From DTU013 sp964490975 (lineage in GTDB: Bacteria; Bacillota; Clostridia; Acetivibrionales; DTU013): a stretch of DNA of 64,000 nt. The stretch lies in NCBI GenBank assembly GCA_964490975.1, contig CAZBEQ010000005.1, positions 44,120 to 108,119 of the forward strand. The letters are read 5' to 3'. The position numbers and the translations under genes are program-made. This document shows, piece by piece, positions 18,295 through 27,288 of the stretch (position 1 is the stretch's first letter; every line of letters begins with the position of its first letter). The notes beneath the pieces are model-generated. The model saw only the letters and a list, made by a program, of their open reading frames with translations, made no database searches and was not told the origin of the DNA.

Positions 18295-19073
18295 AACGGA
18301 TGCTGAAAATTTATCTTGTATCTCTTAAAAACAGCTTTGCGGCAAGAATGGCCTACCGAGGCGATTTCTTTTTCTGCTGCATCATGGTATTGGTTTCAGA
18401 GCTGTTAATGCCACTGCTGACGGTGCTTATTTACTCGACGGGTGCTTCATTTCCGGGCTGGGATCTGCCTGAGATCATGGTGCTCCAGGGTATATTCGTG
18501 TTGTCACGCGGTACTGCAAACCTGCTTTTCTTCGGCATGGTATATAATACACTAAGTCATGTCAGAGAGGGCACCTATGACCTTTTTATGATAAAGCCTG
18601 CATCAACACTTTTCATGTCCATAGCAACAGGCTTTGAACCTGACAGCGTCGGTACGATAACGGGCGGCCTGCTCGTAACTATATTAGCGTTGCGCAATTT
18701 ACCGATGCCTGGTATAGTCAATATACTTCAATTTTTGCTGTTTTTCATCTTTTCATTAATATCACTATTTTCATTTGCTGTGCTAATGTCCGCCACAGTT
18801 TTTAAATGGGTGGGTAACAGCAGGATATACGAGATATTCGACAGTATCGCAGCATTCGGTAACTACCCAATGACCATTTTCAGCAGGACCTTTCAGGCTA
18901 TCATAAGTTATGTCATACCTGTATCGGTCATTGCTTTCTATCCTGCGTCGGCACTGCTCGTGAAGGATATATCTGGCATATTTTCCATAATGCTGGTGTG
19001 TATCGTGTTTTTCCTGCTGAGTCTTGGCTTATGGCGGCTGATGCTTTCAAAATACAATAGTGCAGGAGGTTGA
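18291..19073 (+). CDS. ABC-2 type exporter permease subunit 2
   Basis: A 260-residue, six-helix membrane protein of the same DUF990-like family (RGDFFFCCIMVLVSELLMP, REGTYDLFMIKPAST). It forms a heterodimeric channel with subunit 1. ATG overlaps the preceding stop; its own stop lies 4 bases before the ATPase start. Confidence 0.85.
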   Translation: MKRMLKIYLVSLKNSFAARMAYRGDFFFCCIMVLVSELLMPLLTVLIYSTGASFPGWDLPEIMVLQGIFVLSRGTANLLFFGMVYNTLSHVREGTYDLFMIKPASTLFMSIATGFEPDSVGTITGGLLVTILALRNLPMPGIVNILQFLLFFIFSLISLFSFAVLMSATVFKWVGNSRIYEIFDSIAAFGNYPMTIFSRTFQAIISYVIPVSVIAFYPASALLVKDISGIFSIMLVCIVFFLLSLGLWRLMLSKYNSAGG

Positions 19074-19077
19074 TGAT

Positions 19078-20067
19078 ATGGACATTATCCACATTGAAGA
19101 ATTAAGAAAGACATACACAACATATGAAAGAGGAAGCACCTTCATCGATACCCTTAAAAGCCTGTTCGTCCGCAAAAGTATCGAGATAGAGGCCCTAAAG
19201 GGAATAACACTGAGTATCCGTGAAGGAGAACTGCTTGGTTTTCTCGGCCCGAACGGAGCCGGGAAGTCCACGACCTTGAAAATCCTTACCGGCGTTCTGT
19301 TTCCAACATCAGGGAAGGCAGACGTCATGGGCTTCACACCCTGGAGGCAGCGCAAGGCTTATGTGGCTAATATAGGCGCTGTTTTCGGTCAGAAATCCCA
19401 GCTGATTTGGGATATTCCGCCGATGGATTCGTTCGAAATGAACAAGGCCATATACGGTATATCGTCCGCCGATTTTAAACGTCGTCTCGATGAGATGGTA
19501 GAAATGCTGGGTCTTCAGAATATCATCCGCAAGCCTACCAGACAGCTCTCGCTGGGTGAAAGGATGAAATGCGAGTTTATTATGGCAATGCTGCACAGTC
19601 CAAAAATCGTGTTCCTTGATGAACCGACAATAGGACTGGATGTGATAGCAAAGGAAAAGATCCGCGAATTTATCAGGGAACAGAACAAAAAGGGCATTAC
19701 TTTTATTCTGACAACACATGATCTTGGTGATGTTGAAGAACTGGCCAACAGAGTAGTCGTCGTAAACTACGGCGAAGTAGTATACGATGACGCGATCGAT
19801 TCTCTGAAAAAGTTTTCAGGCGCCAAAAAAAGAGTAAGTTTATCCGTCAAGAAGGAATTGCCTGACATGGCTAACATCCCCGGCATACTGATGACCTCAA
19901 GAACATCGCCTTTTATAGCCGAGCTTGAGCTGGATATGGCTAAGATAGAGCTGAATATGTTCATACAGATGATCAATGAAAAATACATCATCAGTGATAT
20001 GACCATGAGCGATCCGCCTATCGAAAGCGTCATAAAAGAGCTGTATTCCCAAAAGGACGGCATATAG
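19078..20067 (+). CDS. ABC exporter ATP-binding subunit (COG4586 type)
   Basis: A 329-residue ATPase. Walker A is GPNGAGKST, the signature is LSLGERMKCE (a variant of LSGGQ usual in this group), Walker B is IVFLDEPTIGLD and the switch His is in TTHDLGDVE. A C-terminal extension of about 90 residues (after YDDAIDSLKKF) is the regulatory domain seen in daunorubicin-type exporters. ATG 19078 has AGGAGG 8 bases upstream, so the GTG at 19060 is rejected. It drives the two permeases above and is followed by a long palindrome that ends the operon. Confidence 0.92.
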   Translation: MDIIHIEELRKTYTTYERGSTFIDTLKSLFVRKSIEIEALKGITLSIREGELLGFLGPNGAGKSTTLKILTGVLFPTSGKADVMGFTPWRQRKAYVANIGAVFGQKSQLIWDIPPMDSFEMNKAIYGISSADFKRRLDEMVEMLGLQNIIRKPTRQLSLGERMKCEFIMAMLHSPKIVFLDEPTIGLDVIAKEKIREFIREQNKKGITFILTTHDLGDVEELANRVVVVNYGEVVYDDAIDSLKKFSGAKKRVSLSVKKELPDMANIPGILMTSRTSPFIAELELDMAKIELNMFIQMINEKYIISDMTMSDPPIESVIKELYSQKDGI

Positions 20068-20080
20068 AGGGATAAGTGAG

Positions 20081-20156
20081 AATCAAGGGGGACGGGGGTT
20101 TTTGATTATCGATTAGCCAGCTAATCGATAATCAAAAACCCCCGTCCCCCTTGATT
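20081..20156. repeat. Perfect 76-bp palindromic element, copy 2 (bidirectional terminator)
   Basis: Two perfect 37-bp arms (20081-20117 and 20120-20156) with a 2-base centre. The outer part carries GGGGGACGGGGG and TTTTTGATTATC as in the copy at 16004-16118. It occupies the gap between convergent genes and its last base is the first base of the opposing gene's stop codon, so it probably terminates both. Confidence 0.85.
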
Positions 20157-21919
20157 TAGAAATATGATGGAAGGGTCAGCCTGATCCATTTATCGCAGTA
20201 GTAGCCGTAATGGCTTTCGACCGTTCTGTTCTTAAGGTCGAATACCGACAGACAGCCCTCGATGCGTATTTCCTTGCCATCCCTGCTTCTGGGGTTATTG
20301 GCATAATAACCTTTATATTTGCCGTACGGACTGAGAAAGCTGATGAGCTCCCTTGCATCACCTATGCCGACTCTTCCCTTCTCGGCCAGGCAATCCTGAA
20401 TCTGCCGGTTGAGTTCATCATATCGCCACTGTATATCATTTACCTTTTTACCGACTATACGCTGTGTCCAATGGTGCATGGCAAAGTAACGCATTTCCGG
20501 TATTATACAGTGGTTTGATGCCACAAGCAGCTCGTCACTTTCTTCTCTCTGCGGCGCGAAATAGAAGGAGGATGGGCAGTTCTGATCCCCTACCCTGTTT
20601 ATATAGCCTGCTTCCTCGAAAGCCCCCGTGTATATGATACTTTGCTTCTTTTTACTTTTGTTGTAGTGCTCCCATAGCTGATAATTGAAGGTAAGATAGT
20701 CACGAGGGTATTTATAGTCATTCCATCGGAACATCACGCCATTCTGGTACGAGGAAGAGACATTGCTCCTGATAAAATCCGCATCAGGCAGCAGAGGCCG
20801 ATACTCTTCATCAGGAAAATGCATCAGGTTAGACTCCGGCCAGGATGTGCCTGCTTCTGCAATACATGAACGTCCATTGCTGTCCGCAATTATGTAAAGC
20901 CATGAGACCCCTTTTGGTAGCCGCGCCATTATCGCAGCTGCATCCTCCGCGCTTGTGCTGTATTGCGCGCAGAATCTGGTCATGAGCAAAGAATTAACAC
21001 CGATATTCTCAGGGTCACAATTTGCTCCCGGTGACATATTTACGCCAAAAGCGACTCCCTGCAGGTTCATGGCTGCTATACTGCCGATAATACCTGGAGC
21101 TGAGATATTAACGAAAGGTATTGCCCCGCAGCCTTTTAAAACATGCTCAGCTGAACTCATGTCCTCCGTTACGCCGTCCAAGCCGGAGCCTTCCCCGTCG
21201 GATGTACCACCGGTATCGTTTTGACCGGGTATAATGGGTGAGTATACTATAAGGGCTGCCGTATCCTGGAATACATCCGAAGACGGGAATGTAAAATCCC
21301 TGCCGAAATAGCATCCGCCTCCAGCACTCTTTCCGCAGACAGTGAAGGCATTACACATCATCGGTATATCAAAATCCTCGGGCTCTAAATCTTCCGTCCC
21401 GGTTCTAAAAAAATTTCCTGAGTAGACCATTGAACAAATTATGTCGATTCCAGTGTTTAAAACAATTAAGCGTTCAGTATTTACCCTTGTTTTAGGATTG
21501 CGGCTTTTGCAGCCGTCATAAAGGCCGCGCACCTCCTCCCTGAACATCTCAGGCATCCTATCCCAGGTTTTTTTTGAAATTTCATAAATGATACTGGTCA
21601 GTGAACTCTGTATGATCTTAATTTTTTCCAGCACTTTACTGCCTATAAACGAGAATACGACCCTGTCAGTATAATCCATCATTCCGGCTATCTCTTCCTC
21701 AGCCATACTGCCCATAAGATATCCGGTTTCATACGGGGTGCCCTCAATATAATAGGCTTTTTTGGGTTTGGCAGTATCGTAATTGAGGATTGATTTGTTT
21801 TCGGCAGTTATTCCAAGCCTGCCGTTATATGTATAAGTCCTGACTACCTCAAAGCCATCTGTATTGAAAGCTTCTGTCAGGTGTATCAGACGCTTGCCCG
21901 AAATCGTACTCCTGAACAA
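20156..21919 (-). CDS. C45-like Ntn-hydrolase (acyl-CoA:6-APA acyltransferase / phospholipase B-like)
   Basis: A 587-residue protein. A region of YIEGTPYETGYLMG at residues about 55-68 is the family entry motif. MCNAFTVCGKSAGGG provides a candidate nucleophile Cys after self-cleavage, and CYFGRDFTFP fits the GRDxD-like motif of C45 acyltransferases. ANLQGVAFGVNMSPG-like strands and VASNHCIIPEM follow. Family members are autoprocessed N-terminal nucleophile hydrolases acting on amide-linked acyl groups. Start is TTG with GGGGGGA 8 bases upstream. No signal peptide. Substrate unknown; assignment by motif layout only. Confidence 0.6.
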   Translation of the reverse strand: MFRSTISGKRLIHLTEAFNTDGFEVVRTYTYNGRLGITAENKSILNYDTAKPKKAYYIEGTPYETGYLMGSMAEEEIAGMMDYTDRVVFSFIGSKVLEKIKIIQSSLTSIIYEISKKTWDRMPEMFREEVRGLYDGCKSRNPKTRVNTERLIVLNTGIDIICSMVYSGNFFRTGTEDLEPEDFDIPMMCNAFTVCGKSAGGGCYFGRDFTFPSSDVFQDTAALIVYSPIIPGQNDTGGTSDGEGSGLDGVTEDMSSAEHVLKGCGAIPFVNISAPGIIGSIAAMNLQGVAFGVNMSPGANCDPENIGVNSLLMTRFCAQYSTSAEDAAAIMARLPKGVSWLYIIADSNGRSCIAEAGTSWPESNLMHFPDEEYRPLLPDADFIRSNVSSSYQNGVMFRWNDYKYPRDYLTFNYQLWEHYNKSKKKQSIIYTGAFEEAGYINRVGDQNCPSSFYFAPQREESDELLVASNHCIIPEMRYFAMHHWTQRIVGKKVNDIQWRYDELNRQIQDCLAEKGRVGIGDARELISFLSPYGKYKGYYANNPRSRDGKEIRIEGCLSVFDLKNRTVESHYGYYCDKWIRLTLPSYF

Positions 21920-22016
21920 ATGAACATCCCCCCAATGATTTTACATTTTATTCTATGATTCACCGGGGGGTATTTGCGATTGTATCTTTGACTTTTTATC
22001 CGGTTTCTTAATTTTC

Positions 22017-22943
22017 TCAGGAAAATCGTTCACGGTAGGTACAGTTTCTGCATAGCCGCTCTACAGCGCGTCTTTCTGAAAACCCCCTGTAAAATGCTTC
22101 GGCTCGTTCGCTCTTAAGTATACTGTCAATATCCTGCGATAGTATATTTCCAAGGTTGATAGTGCCGTTATTGTCCAGACAGCATGGCACAACAGTGCCA
22201 TCTGCAAGTATAGCCATCTGGTCTCTCAAGCCCAGACAAAAGCCTTTAGCTGCCGACTCCCCGCAGGCATCGGTATTAGCTGCTTTGCCTGCCTCTTTAT
22301 CATTTCCCGCATTGATTTCGTCAGGCCATTGGAATACCTCGGCTCTATTGAGATATAATCTGTCCTTAATTGTGAGCCTGCTATTCCCGACAAAAGCATC
22401 CCACAGCGAAAAATCGAGCATAAAGAATTTTTCGATTCTTTGCAGCACATGCTTATTGAACTGTTCCGCAGATGGCGACCCGACGTTCCAAAGCCTGTAG
22501 GAAATATAAATGTCACCCCGATCCAGTGCTTTACCTGTAAATTCAAAAATATTTTCTTCATATTTTTCGAGTTTGTCTGGAGCAACGACACTTTCCTGGC
22601 TGTGCAGCGAAAAATTGACCTGTCGCAGAGCGCCGGCATCCAGAAGGTCTTGCTGCTTTTGTGAAATAAGTGTTCCATTTGTTGTAATGTTCACCCTGAA
22701 TCCGTAAGAAGCGCTGATTTCAAGCAGTTTGCGCAGATCCGGATGCAACAGCGGTTCACCCATTACATGAAGATAGATGTACTGAGTATACCCTGATAAA
22801 TTGCGAAGCACTTTTTCAAAATCAGACACGTTCATAAAAGCCGGAGCTCTCGTCGTACCTGGGCAAAAAGGACATGATAGATTACATACATTGGTAATTT
22901 CAATATATACCTTTTTAAACCTTTGTGATTTACTTAACACCAT
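22017..22943 (-). CDS. Radical SAM protein with SPASM-type C-terminus
   Basis: A 308-residue radical SAM enzyme: ITNVCNLSCPFCPG gives the CxxxCxxC cluster ligand set near residue 20. HVMGEPLLHPD is the GGEP-like SAM-binding motif. The C-terminal part has ADGTVVPCCLDNNG and a final Cys pair in LCRNCTYRE, which fit a SPASM or twitch auxiliary cluster. Such proteins modify peptides or activate enzymes. No obvious precursor peptide is adjacent. Start ATG follows AGAGGTTAGG. Confidence 0.87.
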   Translation of the reverse strand: MVLSKSQRFKKVYIEITNVCNLSCPFCPGTTRAPAFMNVSDFEKVLRNLSGYTQYIYLHVMGEPLLHPDLRKLLEISASYGFRVNITTNGTLISQKQQDLLDAGALRQVNFSLHSQESVVAPDKLEKYEENIFEFTGKALDRGDIYISYRLWNVGSPSAEQFNKHVLQRIEKFFMLDFSLWDAFVGNSRLTIKDRLYLNRAEVFQWPDEINAGNDKEAGKAANTDACGESAAKGFCLGLRDQMAILADGTVVPCCLDNNGTINLGNILSQDIDSILKSERAEAFYRGFSERRAVERLCRNCTYRERFS

Positions 22944-23106
22944 CGGAACACCTAACCTCTTATTCTATTGTCACCATCAAATACAATTTTATATGTCCAG
23001 CTTGTTTTTTGTCAAATAGTACACTATATAGTATTTTTTAAGTAAATAATGTAATATATTATTATTGCTTTTGTTTGCCTTCAAAGCTATGACCTGGGAG
23101 GGTAAT

Positions 23107-24816
23107 ATGGGTTACAAAAATTTCAAAACAGCACTTTATGCTCCGGTAGGAGATCTTAACAGGATCAGCGATCTGCATGAGTTCGATAGAAGGTTTGCAT
23201 TTCTGGAAAGGCATGTCCATTTCGACAAGATCTACTTGGAAACCTTTCGAAGCTTTGAATGTATCGAGCGTGAAAAGCTGCTTCTTCTGAAAAAATTCTT
23301 TGAAAACAAAGGAATGAGGGTCTCCGGCGGCATAACTACTTCGGCTGCATCAGCGCCCGGCAGTTTTGGTTACACCTCCCTATGCTATACAAATGATGAG
23401 CACAGAAGAAAACTAAAGGCAATAGTAGAAATGTCAGCTTCCATATTCAACGAAATAATTATTGACGATTTTTTCTTTACCAACTGCAAATGCGCCTCCT
23501 GCATAGACGCCAAAGCCGGTAAAAGTTGGTCTGAATTCCGGCTCCAGCTGATGAAGGAGGTCTCGGAGGAGCTTATTGTCGGGCCTGCTAAAAAAGTAAA
23601 CCCGAACATTAATATGATTTTAAAGTTTCCGAACTGGTATGATAGTTTCAGAGAAACAGGCTACAATTTAAAAGACAGTTCACTCATATTTGACAAGATA
23701 TACACCGGTACTGAAACAAGAGACCCGCTTTATACACAACAAAATCTGCCAAGATATCTTAGCTATATCATAATGAGATATTTTGAAAATGTGACACCGG
23801 GCAGGAATGGCGGAGGATGGTTCGATCCCTTTGAATGCAGGGGAAACCTTAATTATTATGCGGAGCAGGCTCATCTGACACTGTTTTCAAAGCCTCGCGA
23901 AGTAACACTATACTGTCTTGGAGCATTACTTAGCAGACAATACAGCATATTTGCCCCTCTTGCCGGTTATACATTTGAAGCTGCGGACGAATTCCTGGGT
24001 GAGCTTGGCGAGCCCGAAGGCACAGCCTGCTATATACCTTACGCTTCATGCGGGGAGGATAACCTGCACAGCTATATAGGTATGCTCGGCATCCCTCTTG
24101 AGGCATATCCATACTATCCCGAAAATCAGAAAAAAATATTCTTGACCGAGAGTGCTGCAAACGATCCGGACATAATCAATAAAATTGATAAAAGCCTTCG
24201 AAACGGCGCCGATGTCATCGTCACCTCGGGATTTGCCCGCGCACTATGCGGCAAAGGTTTCGAACGGCTGGCGACCATCCGTTTTTCCGGCAATAAGGCA
24301 CTTGTCGAAAAATTCAGCCTGATAGAATCAGGCTTGACAGTAAATGGCGCCGTCTCATCTGACAAGACTGTCCTGCTCCCCTTTATCAATATTTACACAA
24401 ACGATGCATTCCCTCTTGTGCAAGGTCTGGGTACAAACAATAGCCTGCCCGTTTTAACAGCCATAAATTATGATAAAGGGCACCTTTTCATATTGACTAT
24501 ACCTGAAGACCAGGGCGATCTGTACAATTATCCCCGCGAGGTACTAAACAAAATAAGGGGCGTCATGCAGGGCAATGCACCTGTAATGCTTGATACTAAG
24601 GCAAACATAGGGCTTTTTACTTATAATAATGACACTTTCGTAGTCGAAAGCTTCCTTCCCCATCCGGATGATGTGGGTATTATAATAAACAGACCCGGCA
24701 CAGTACTGCAGGACATCATGACCGGCTCCCGCTGCGAAGGCTACACTGCCGGAACTGCGACGCGCTTTACAGTAAATATGCAGCCGGGCACCTGCAAAGC
24801 CTTCCGAATAAAATAA
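23107..24816 (+). CDS. Large glycosidase-like protein of unknown family
   Basis: A 569-residue protein that I cannot assign with confidence. The first 300 residues read like a TIM barrel: DKIYLETFR, GGITTSAAS, IIIDDFFFTNCKC and MILKFPNWYD resemble successive barrel strands ending in acidic residues. The next 150 (GADVIVTSGFARAL preceded by IFLTES) look like a glutamine-amidotransferase-like domain as in GH42-type trimerisation modules. The C-terminus resembles a small beta domain. This layout suggests a carbohydrate-active enzyme. Start ATG 23107 has GGGAGG 6 bases upstream. A terminator follows. Confidence 0.5.
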   Translation: MGYKNFKTALYAPVGDLNRISDLHEFDRRFAFLERHVHFDKIYLETFRSFECIEREKLLLLKKFFENKGMRVSGGITTSAASAPGSFGYTSLCYTNDEHRRKLKAIVEMSASIFNEIIIDDFFFTNCKCASCIDAKAGKSWSEFRLQLMKEVSEELIVGPAKKVNPNINMILKFPNWYDSFRETGYNLKDSSLIFDKIYTGTETRDPLYTQQNLPRYLSYIIMRYFENVTPGRNGGGWFDPFECRGNLNYYAEQAHLTLFSKPREVTLYCLGALLSRQYSIFAPLAGYTFEAADEFLGELGEPEGTACYIPYASCGEDNLHSYIGMLGIPLEAYPYYPENQKKIFLTESAANDPDIINKIDKSLRNGADVIVTSGFARALCGKGFERLATIRFSGNKALVEKFSLIESGLTVNGAVSSDKTVLLPFINIYTNDAFPLVQGLGTNNSLPVLTAINYDKGHLFILTIPEDQGDLYNYPREVLNKIRGVMQGNAPVMLDTKANIGLFTYNNDTFVVESFLPHPDDVGIIINRPGTVLQDIMTGSRCEGYTAGTATRFTVNMQPGTCKAFRIK

Positions 24817-24818
24817 AG

Positions 24819-24846
24819 AAGGCGGGGGTTTTAGCCTCCGCCTTTT
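24819..24846. terminator. Bidirectional terminator hairpin
   Basis: AAGGCGGGGG (24819-24828), 6-base loop, CCTCCGCCTT (24835-24844) with T-rich flanks on both strands. It separates convergent genes ending at 24816 and 24867. Confidence 0.85.
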
Positions 24847-24866
24847 AAATGTATTTTCCCTGACTA

Positions 24867-25742
24867 CTATGCAAGTATCACGTCAATCTTGCCCCATGTC
24901 ATATGACAGGTAACAACATACGCTTTGCCCGGATTATTGAATGTATAGTTCTCGGCAACCATCTGCGGCTGCATTTCCAACTCCACACCGTTATTGGACA
25001 AATTCACAAGGAATATTCCGTTATGCAGGTTGATGAACTCTCCCACGGAAGCCTGTGCAAGCTCATCAGGTTCAGTAATATCCTCCTGTGCGAACTTGGC
25101 TGCAAATTTAACAAACATTTCCTTGTCACATGCAATGCCTGTGTGTATGCCAATCTTGCCTGTGATTTCCTGCCATGCATACCACTCGGTGGTTATATCA
25201 TCCTTAAGTTGGTTGATCTCCACGGTTGGGTTGTCATCAATAAACCTGATGATATTCTTGATCAGAAGCGTTACATAGTCGCTGTAGGTCTTTCCCAAAA
25301 GAGACTCGCCATAGTTCTCGAATATCTGCTCTATCTCCTGTGAATCATCATTTCTGACCACATTGAACTGTCTCTGGGACATTCCGCTTTCCTTTTTGTA
25401 ATTGTCAAGCGCGGACTGCAGCTCTTCCATCGTGAAGTAATTCCTGTCGATCAAAGCCTGTCCAAGCATCAGATGTCCCTGTTTCTGGGTACTAAGCATA
25501 TCATTGAGCTGGCCATCAGTTATATAGTGCAGTTCTATTGCCAGTTCTCCGAACTTTCTGTCAACTTTTTTCTGCATGTTGTGAATCTGTTCAACCTGCG
25601 AAGGAGTCAAGTATCCTGCGTTAATTGCTATAACACCAAGTTTGAGGTGGACAGACCGCTGGTACTCGAGAGCATCAGCCAGCTGTTCCGGTTTGATCAG
25701 TCCATTGTTTAATAAATAATGTCCGAAATATTGGCTAAACAT
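24867..25742 (-). CDS. MshEN-like N-terminal repeats + CheX-like chemotaxis phosphatase domain
   Basis: A 291-residue protein. Residues 1-120 contain three tandem 'LG..L...G.(I/L)t..qL..al..Q' repeats (GHYLLNNGLIKPEQL, GVIAINAGYLTPSQV, GQALIDRNYFTMEEL) like the MshEN/GspE N-terminal domain, a known c-di-GMP-binding fold in some proteins. Residues about 155-290 resemble CheX, a CheY-P phosphatase. GAGGAG precedes the ATG. It is 15 bases downstream of a CheY-like gene, so the pair probably controls phosphorylation of that receiver. c-di-GMP binding is inference. Confidence 0.7.
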   Translation of the reverse strand: MFSQYFGHYLLNNGLIKPEQLADALEYQRSVHLKLGVIAINAGYLTPSQVEQIHNMQKKVDRKFGELAIELHYITDGQLNDMLSTQKQGHLMLGQALIDRNYFTMEELQSALDNYKKESGMSQRQFNVVRNDDSQEIEQIFENYGESLLGKTYSDYVTLLIKNIIRFIDDNPTVEINQLKDDITTEWYAWQEITGKIGIHTGIACDKEMFVKFAAKFAQEDITEPDELAQASVGEFINLHNGIFLVNLSNNGVELEMQPQMVAENYTFNNPGKAYVVTCHMTWGKIDVILA

Positions 25743-25757
25743 ATTTCACACTCCTCA

Positions 25758-26123
25758 TCAGAAAATATTTTTTACAATATGCTCGATCTGAGATTTTTCC
25801 CAGGGTTTTTGAATAAAGTCGGAGGCTCCAGCTTCCATTGCCGCTTTGAGGTGCGTTTTAGTACCCGAAGAGGAAAGCATGACAACTTTGACATTCTTTT
25901 TTATTTCCATCATTTCCTGTAAAGCCTCAATGCCATTTTTATCAGGCATTACGATATCGAGAAAAACGAGATCAGGATTATTCTGTTTAAACAATTCTAC
26001 AGAGATTTGACCGTTCGATGCCTCAATAATATTAAAGTCGCCACATTCCGACAGACAGTCTCTCATTTTTTTTCTGACCAACAGTGAATCATCACAGATA
26101 AGAATCGTAGGCCGGTTACTCAT
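25758..26123 (-). CDS. Single-domain response regulator (CheY-like)
   Basis: A 121-residue receiver domain only: acidic pair in ILICDDSLLVRKKM, phosphoacceptor in LVFLDIVMPDKNG, Thr/Ser switch in VVMLSSSGT and conserved Lys in FIQKPWEKS. It has no output domain and thus acts by protein contact. The adjacent CheX-like gene, 15 bases downstream, supplies a likely phosphatase. No flagellar or chemoreceptor genes are in the window, so a non-motility role is possible. Confidence 0.92.
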   Translation of the reverse strand: MSNRPTILICDDSLLVRKKMRDCLSECGDFNIIEASNGQISVELFKQNNPDLVFLDIVMPDKNGIEALQEMMEIKKNVKVVMLSSSGTKTHLKAAMEAGASDFIQKPWEKSQIEHIVKNIF

Positions 26124-26158
26124 AACTATACCCCCCGAAATATGTTGAATTTTCTTAT

Positions 26159-26185
26159 ATTATAATACTAACTTATTTTTTCCAA
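26159..26185 (-). promoter_or_regulatory. Sigma-A-like promoter candidate for the CheY/CheX pair
   Basis: Read leftward: TTGGAA (26180-26185), 15-bp spacer, perfect TATAAT (26159-26164), about 36 bases before the start codon. The short spacer lowers confidence. Confidence 0.4.
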
Positions 26186-26280
26186 TATGTAAAGAAACAG
26201 CTCCTGTTCAATATGTTTTAACGTTTCAATGTCTGCTGCATAGAATATAGAAGAAATATATGTGTAAAGGGGTCATCAAC

Positions 26281-27240
26281 ATGCAGCTGCCTAAAGGCTC
26301 CGGACTCGAAGTCCTGGAAAAGCTTGCCCGCAGGAGCATTAAATATTATTCCGGCATACTGCAGTCGGACCAATTCAAGGCTAACATCCTGCCTGCCTTG
26401 AGAAAACTTCCGGCGATCGAAATACCGTCGATAAACAGCCTGAAAAGACCGGTAGAGTCAATAATGAAAGGGCTTAGCAGCATTACAGCACAATTCACCG
26501 CAAAACCTGAGAAGGTTGACTACACTGCCCTGGTAAACAGCTTTCTGCCCCCGGGAGCAAGTCTCATAAAGCCTCAATATCCTGAAAGCTCGGAAGAAAT
26601 ACAGTTTGCCGATCTGGATGGAGATGGACGCAGCGAGCTTGTAACTTCATACAGGACAGGCGAGGGCATAAGAACACTGGTACTTAAAAAAGATGCCGTC
26701 CAGTGGTACAAGATGGCAGAGCTCAACAATCCGGAATTTACAGAGATACATTATCGCAACAATGCCGACATTGATGGCAGCGGAAAGCCAAACCTGCTGC
26801 TTGGACTCATCTCTGCCAGGCAGGATCGCACACTTTTTGCATATTCGATTTCTGACGGGAGTTCAAAAAAGATATTCAGCAAAAATTATGACAAGCTCGA
26901 ATTGACAAAAACAAGGAGCGCGTCCGGCTTTGCCAAGGATGCCTGCGCTCTGTGGCATGAGACTGCTCCGGGAATTTTTGATATAGAGCTGGTGCACTGG
27001 AATGGAATAGATCTGGAGAATCTCGACAAAACACGTTATCTTTCAGAAAGAGTGCTCCCATACTACATAAGAAAACTCAGAAGTGCTCCCGATGATACGA
27101 CAAGCTGGTATAATCTTGCAAATACCTTTCTGAAAGCCGGTGAGAAAGCAAAAGCCGAGAAAGCCATCCGGTATGGTCTCGAAAATAATCCTGACGCATT
27201 GATGAAGGAGAGGTTTTCAGCATTACAAAGCCGGATATGA
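26281..27240 (+). CDS. Hypothetical protein with VCBS/FG-GAP-like calcium motifs and a TPR tail
   Basis: A 319-residue protein of unknown function. The middle holds two Asp-rich strands, FADLDGDGRSELV and ADIDGSGKPNLL, of the kind found in FG-GAP/VCBS beta-propeller repeats that bind calcium. The C-terminus has one TPR-like helix pair (TSWYNLANTFLKAGEKAKAEKAI). No signal peptide. ATG 26281 has AAAGGGG 8 bases upstream, preferred over the ATG at 26260. It is the first gene of a rightward set leading to tgl, with 48 bases to the next gene, so a spore-surface role is possible but not shown. Confidence 0.65.
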   Translation: MQLPKGSGLEVLEKLARRSIKYYSGILQSDQFKANILPALRKLPAIEIPSINSLKRPVESIMKGLSSITAQFTAKPEKVDYTALVNSFLPPGASLIKPQYPESSEEIQFADLDGDGRSELVTSYRTGEGIRTLVLKKDAVQWYKMAELNNPEFTEIHYRNNADIDGSGKPNLLLGLISARQDRTLFAYSISDGSSKKIFSKNYDKLELTKTRSASGFAKDACALWHETAPGIFDIELVHWNGIDLENLDKTRYLSERVLPYYIRKLRSAPDDTTSWYNLANTFLKAGEKAKAEKAIRYGLENNPDALMKERFSALQSRI

Positions 27241-27288
27241 GAAGCCTGGCCTGTGACGCAAGGTCAAAGCAAGGGGGTATGGTGATAT

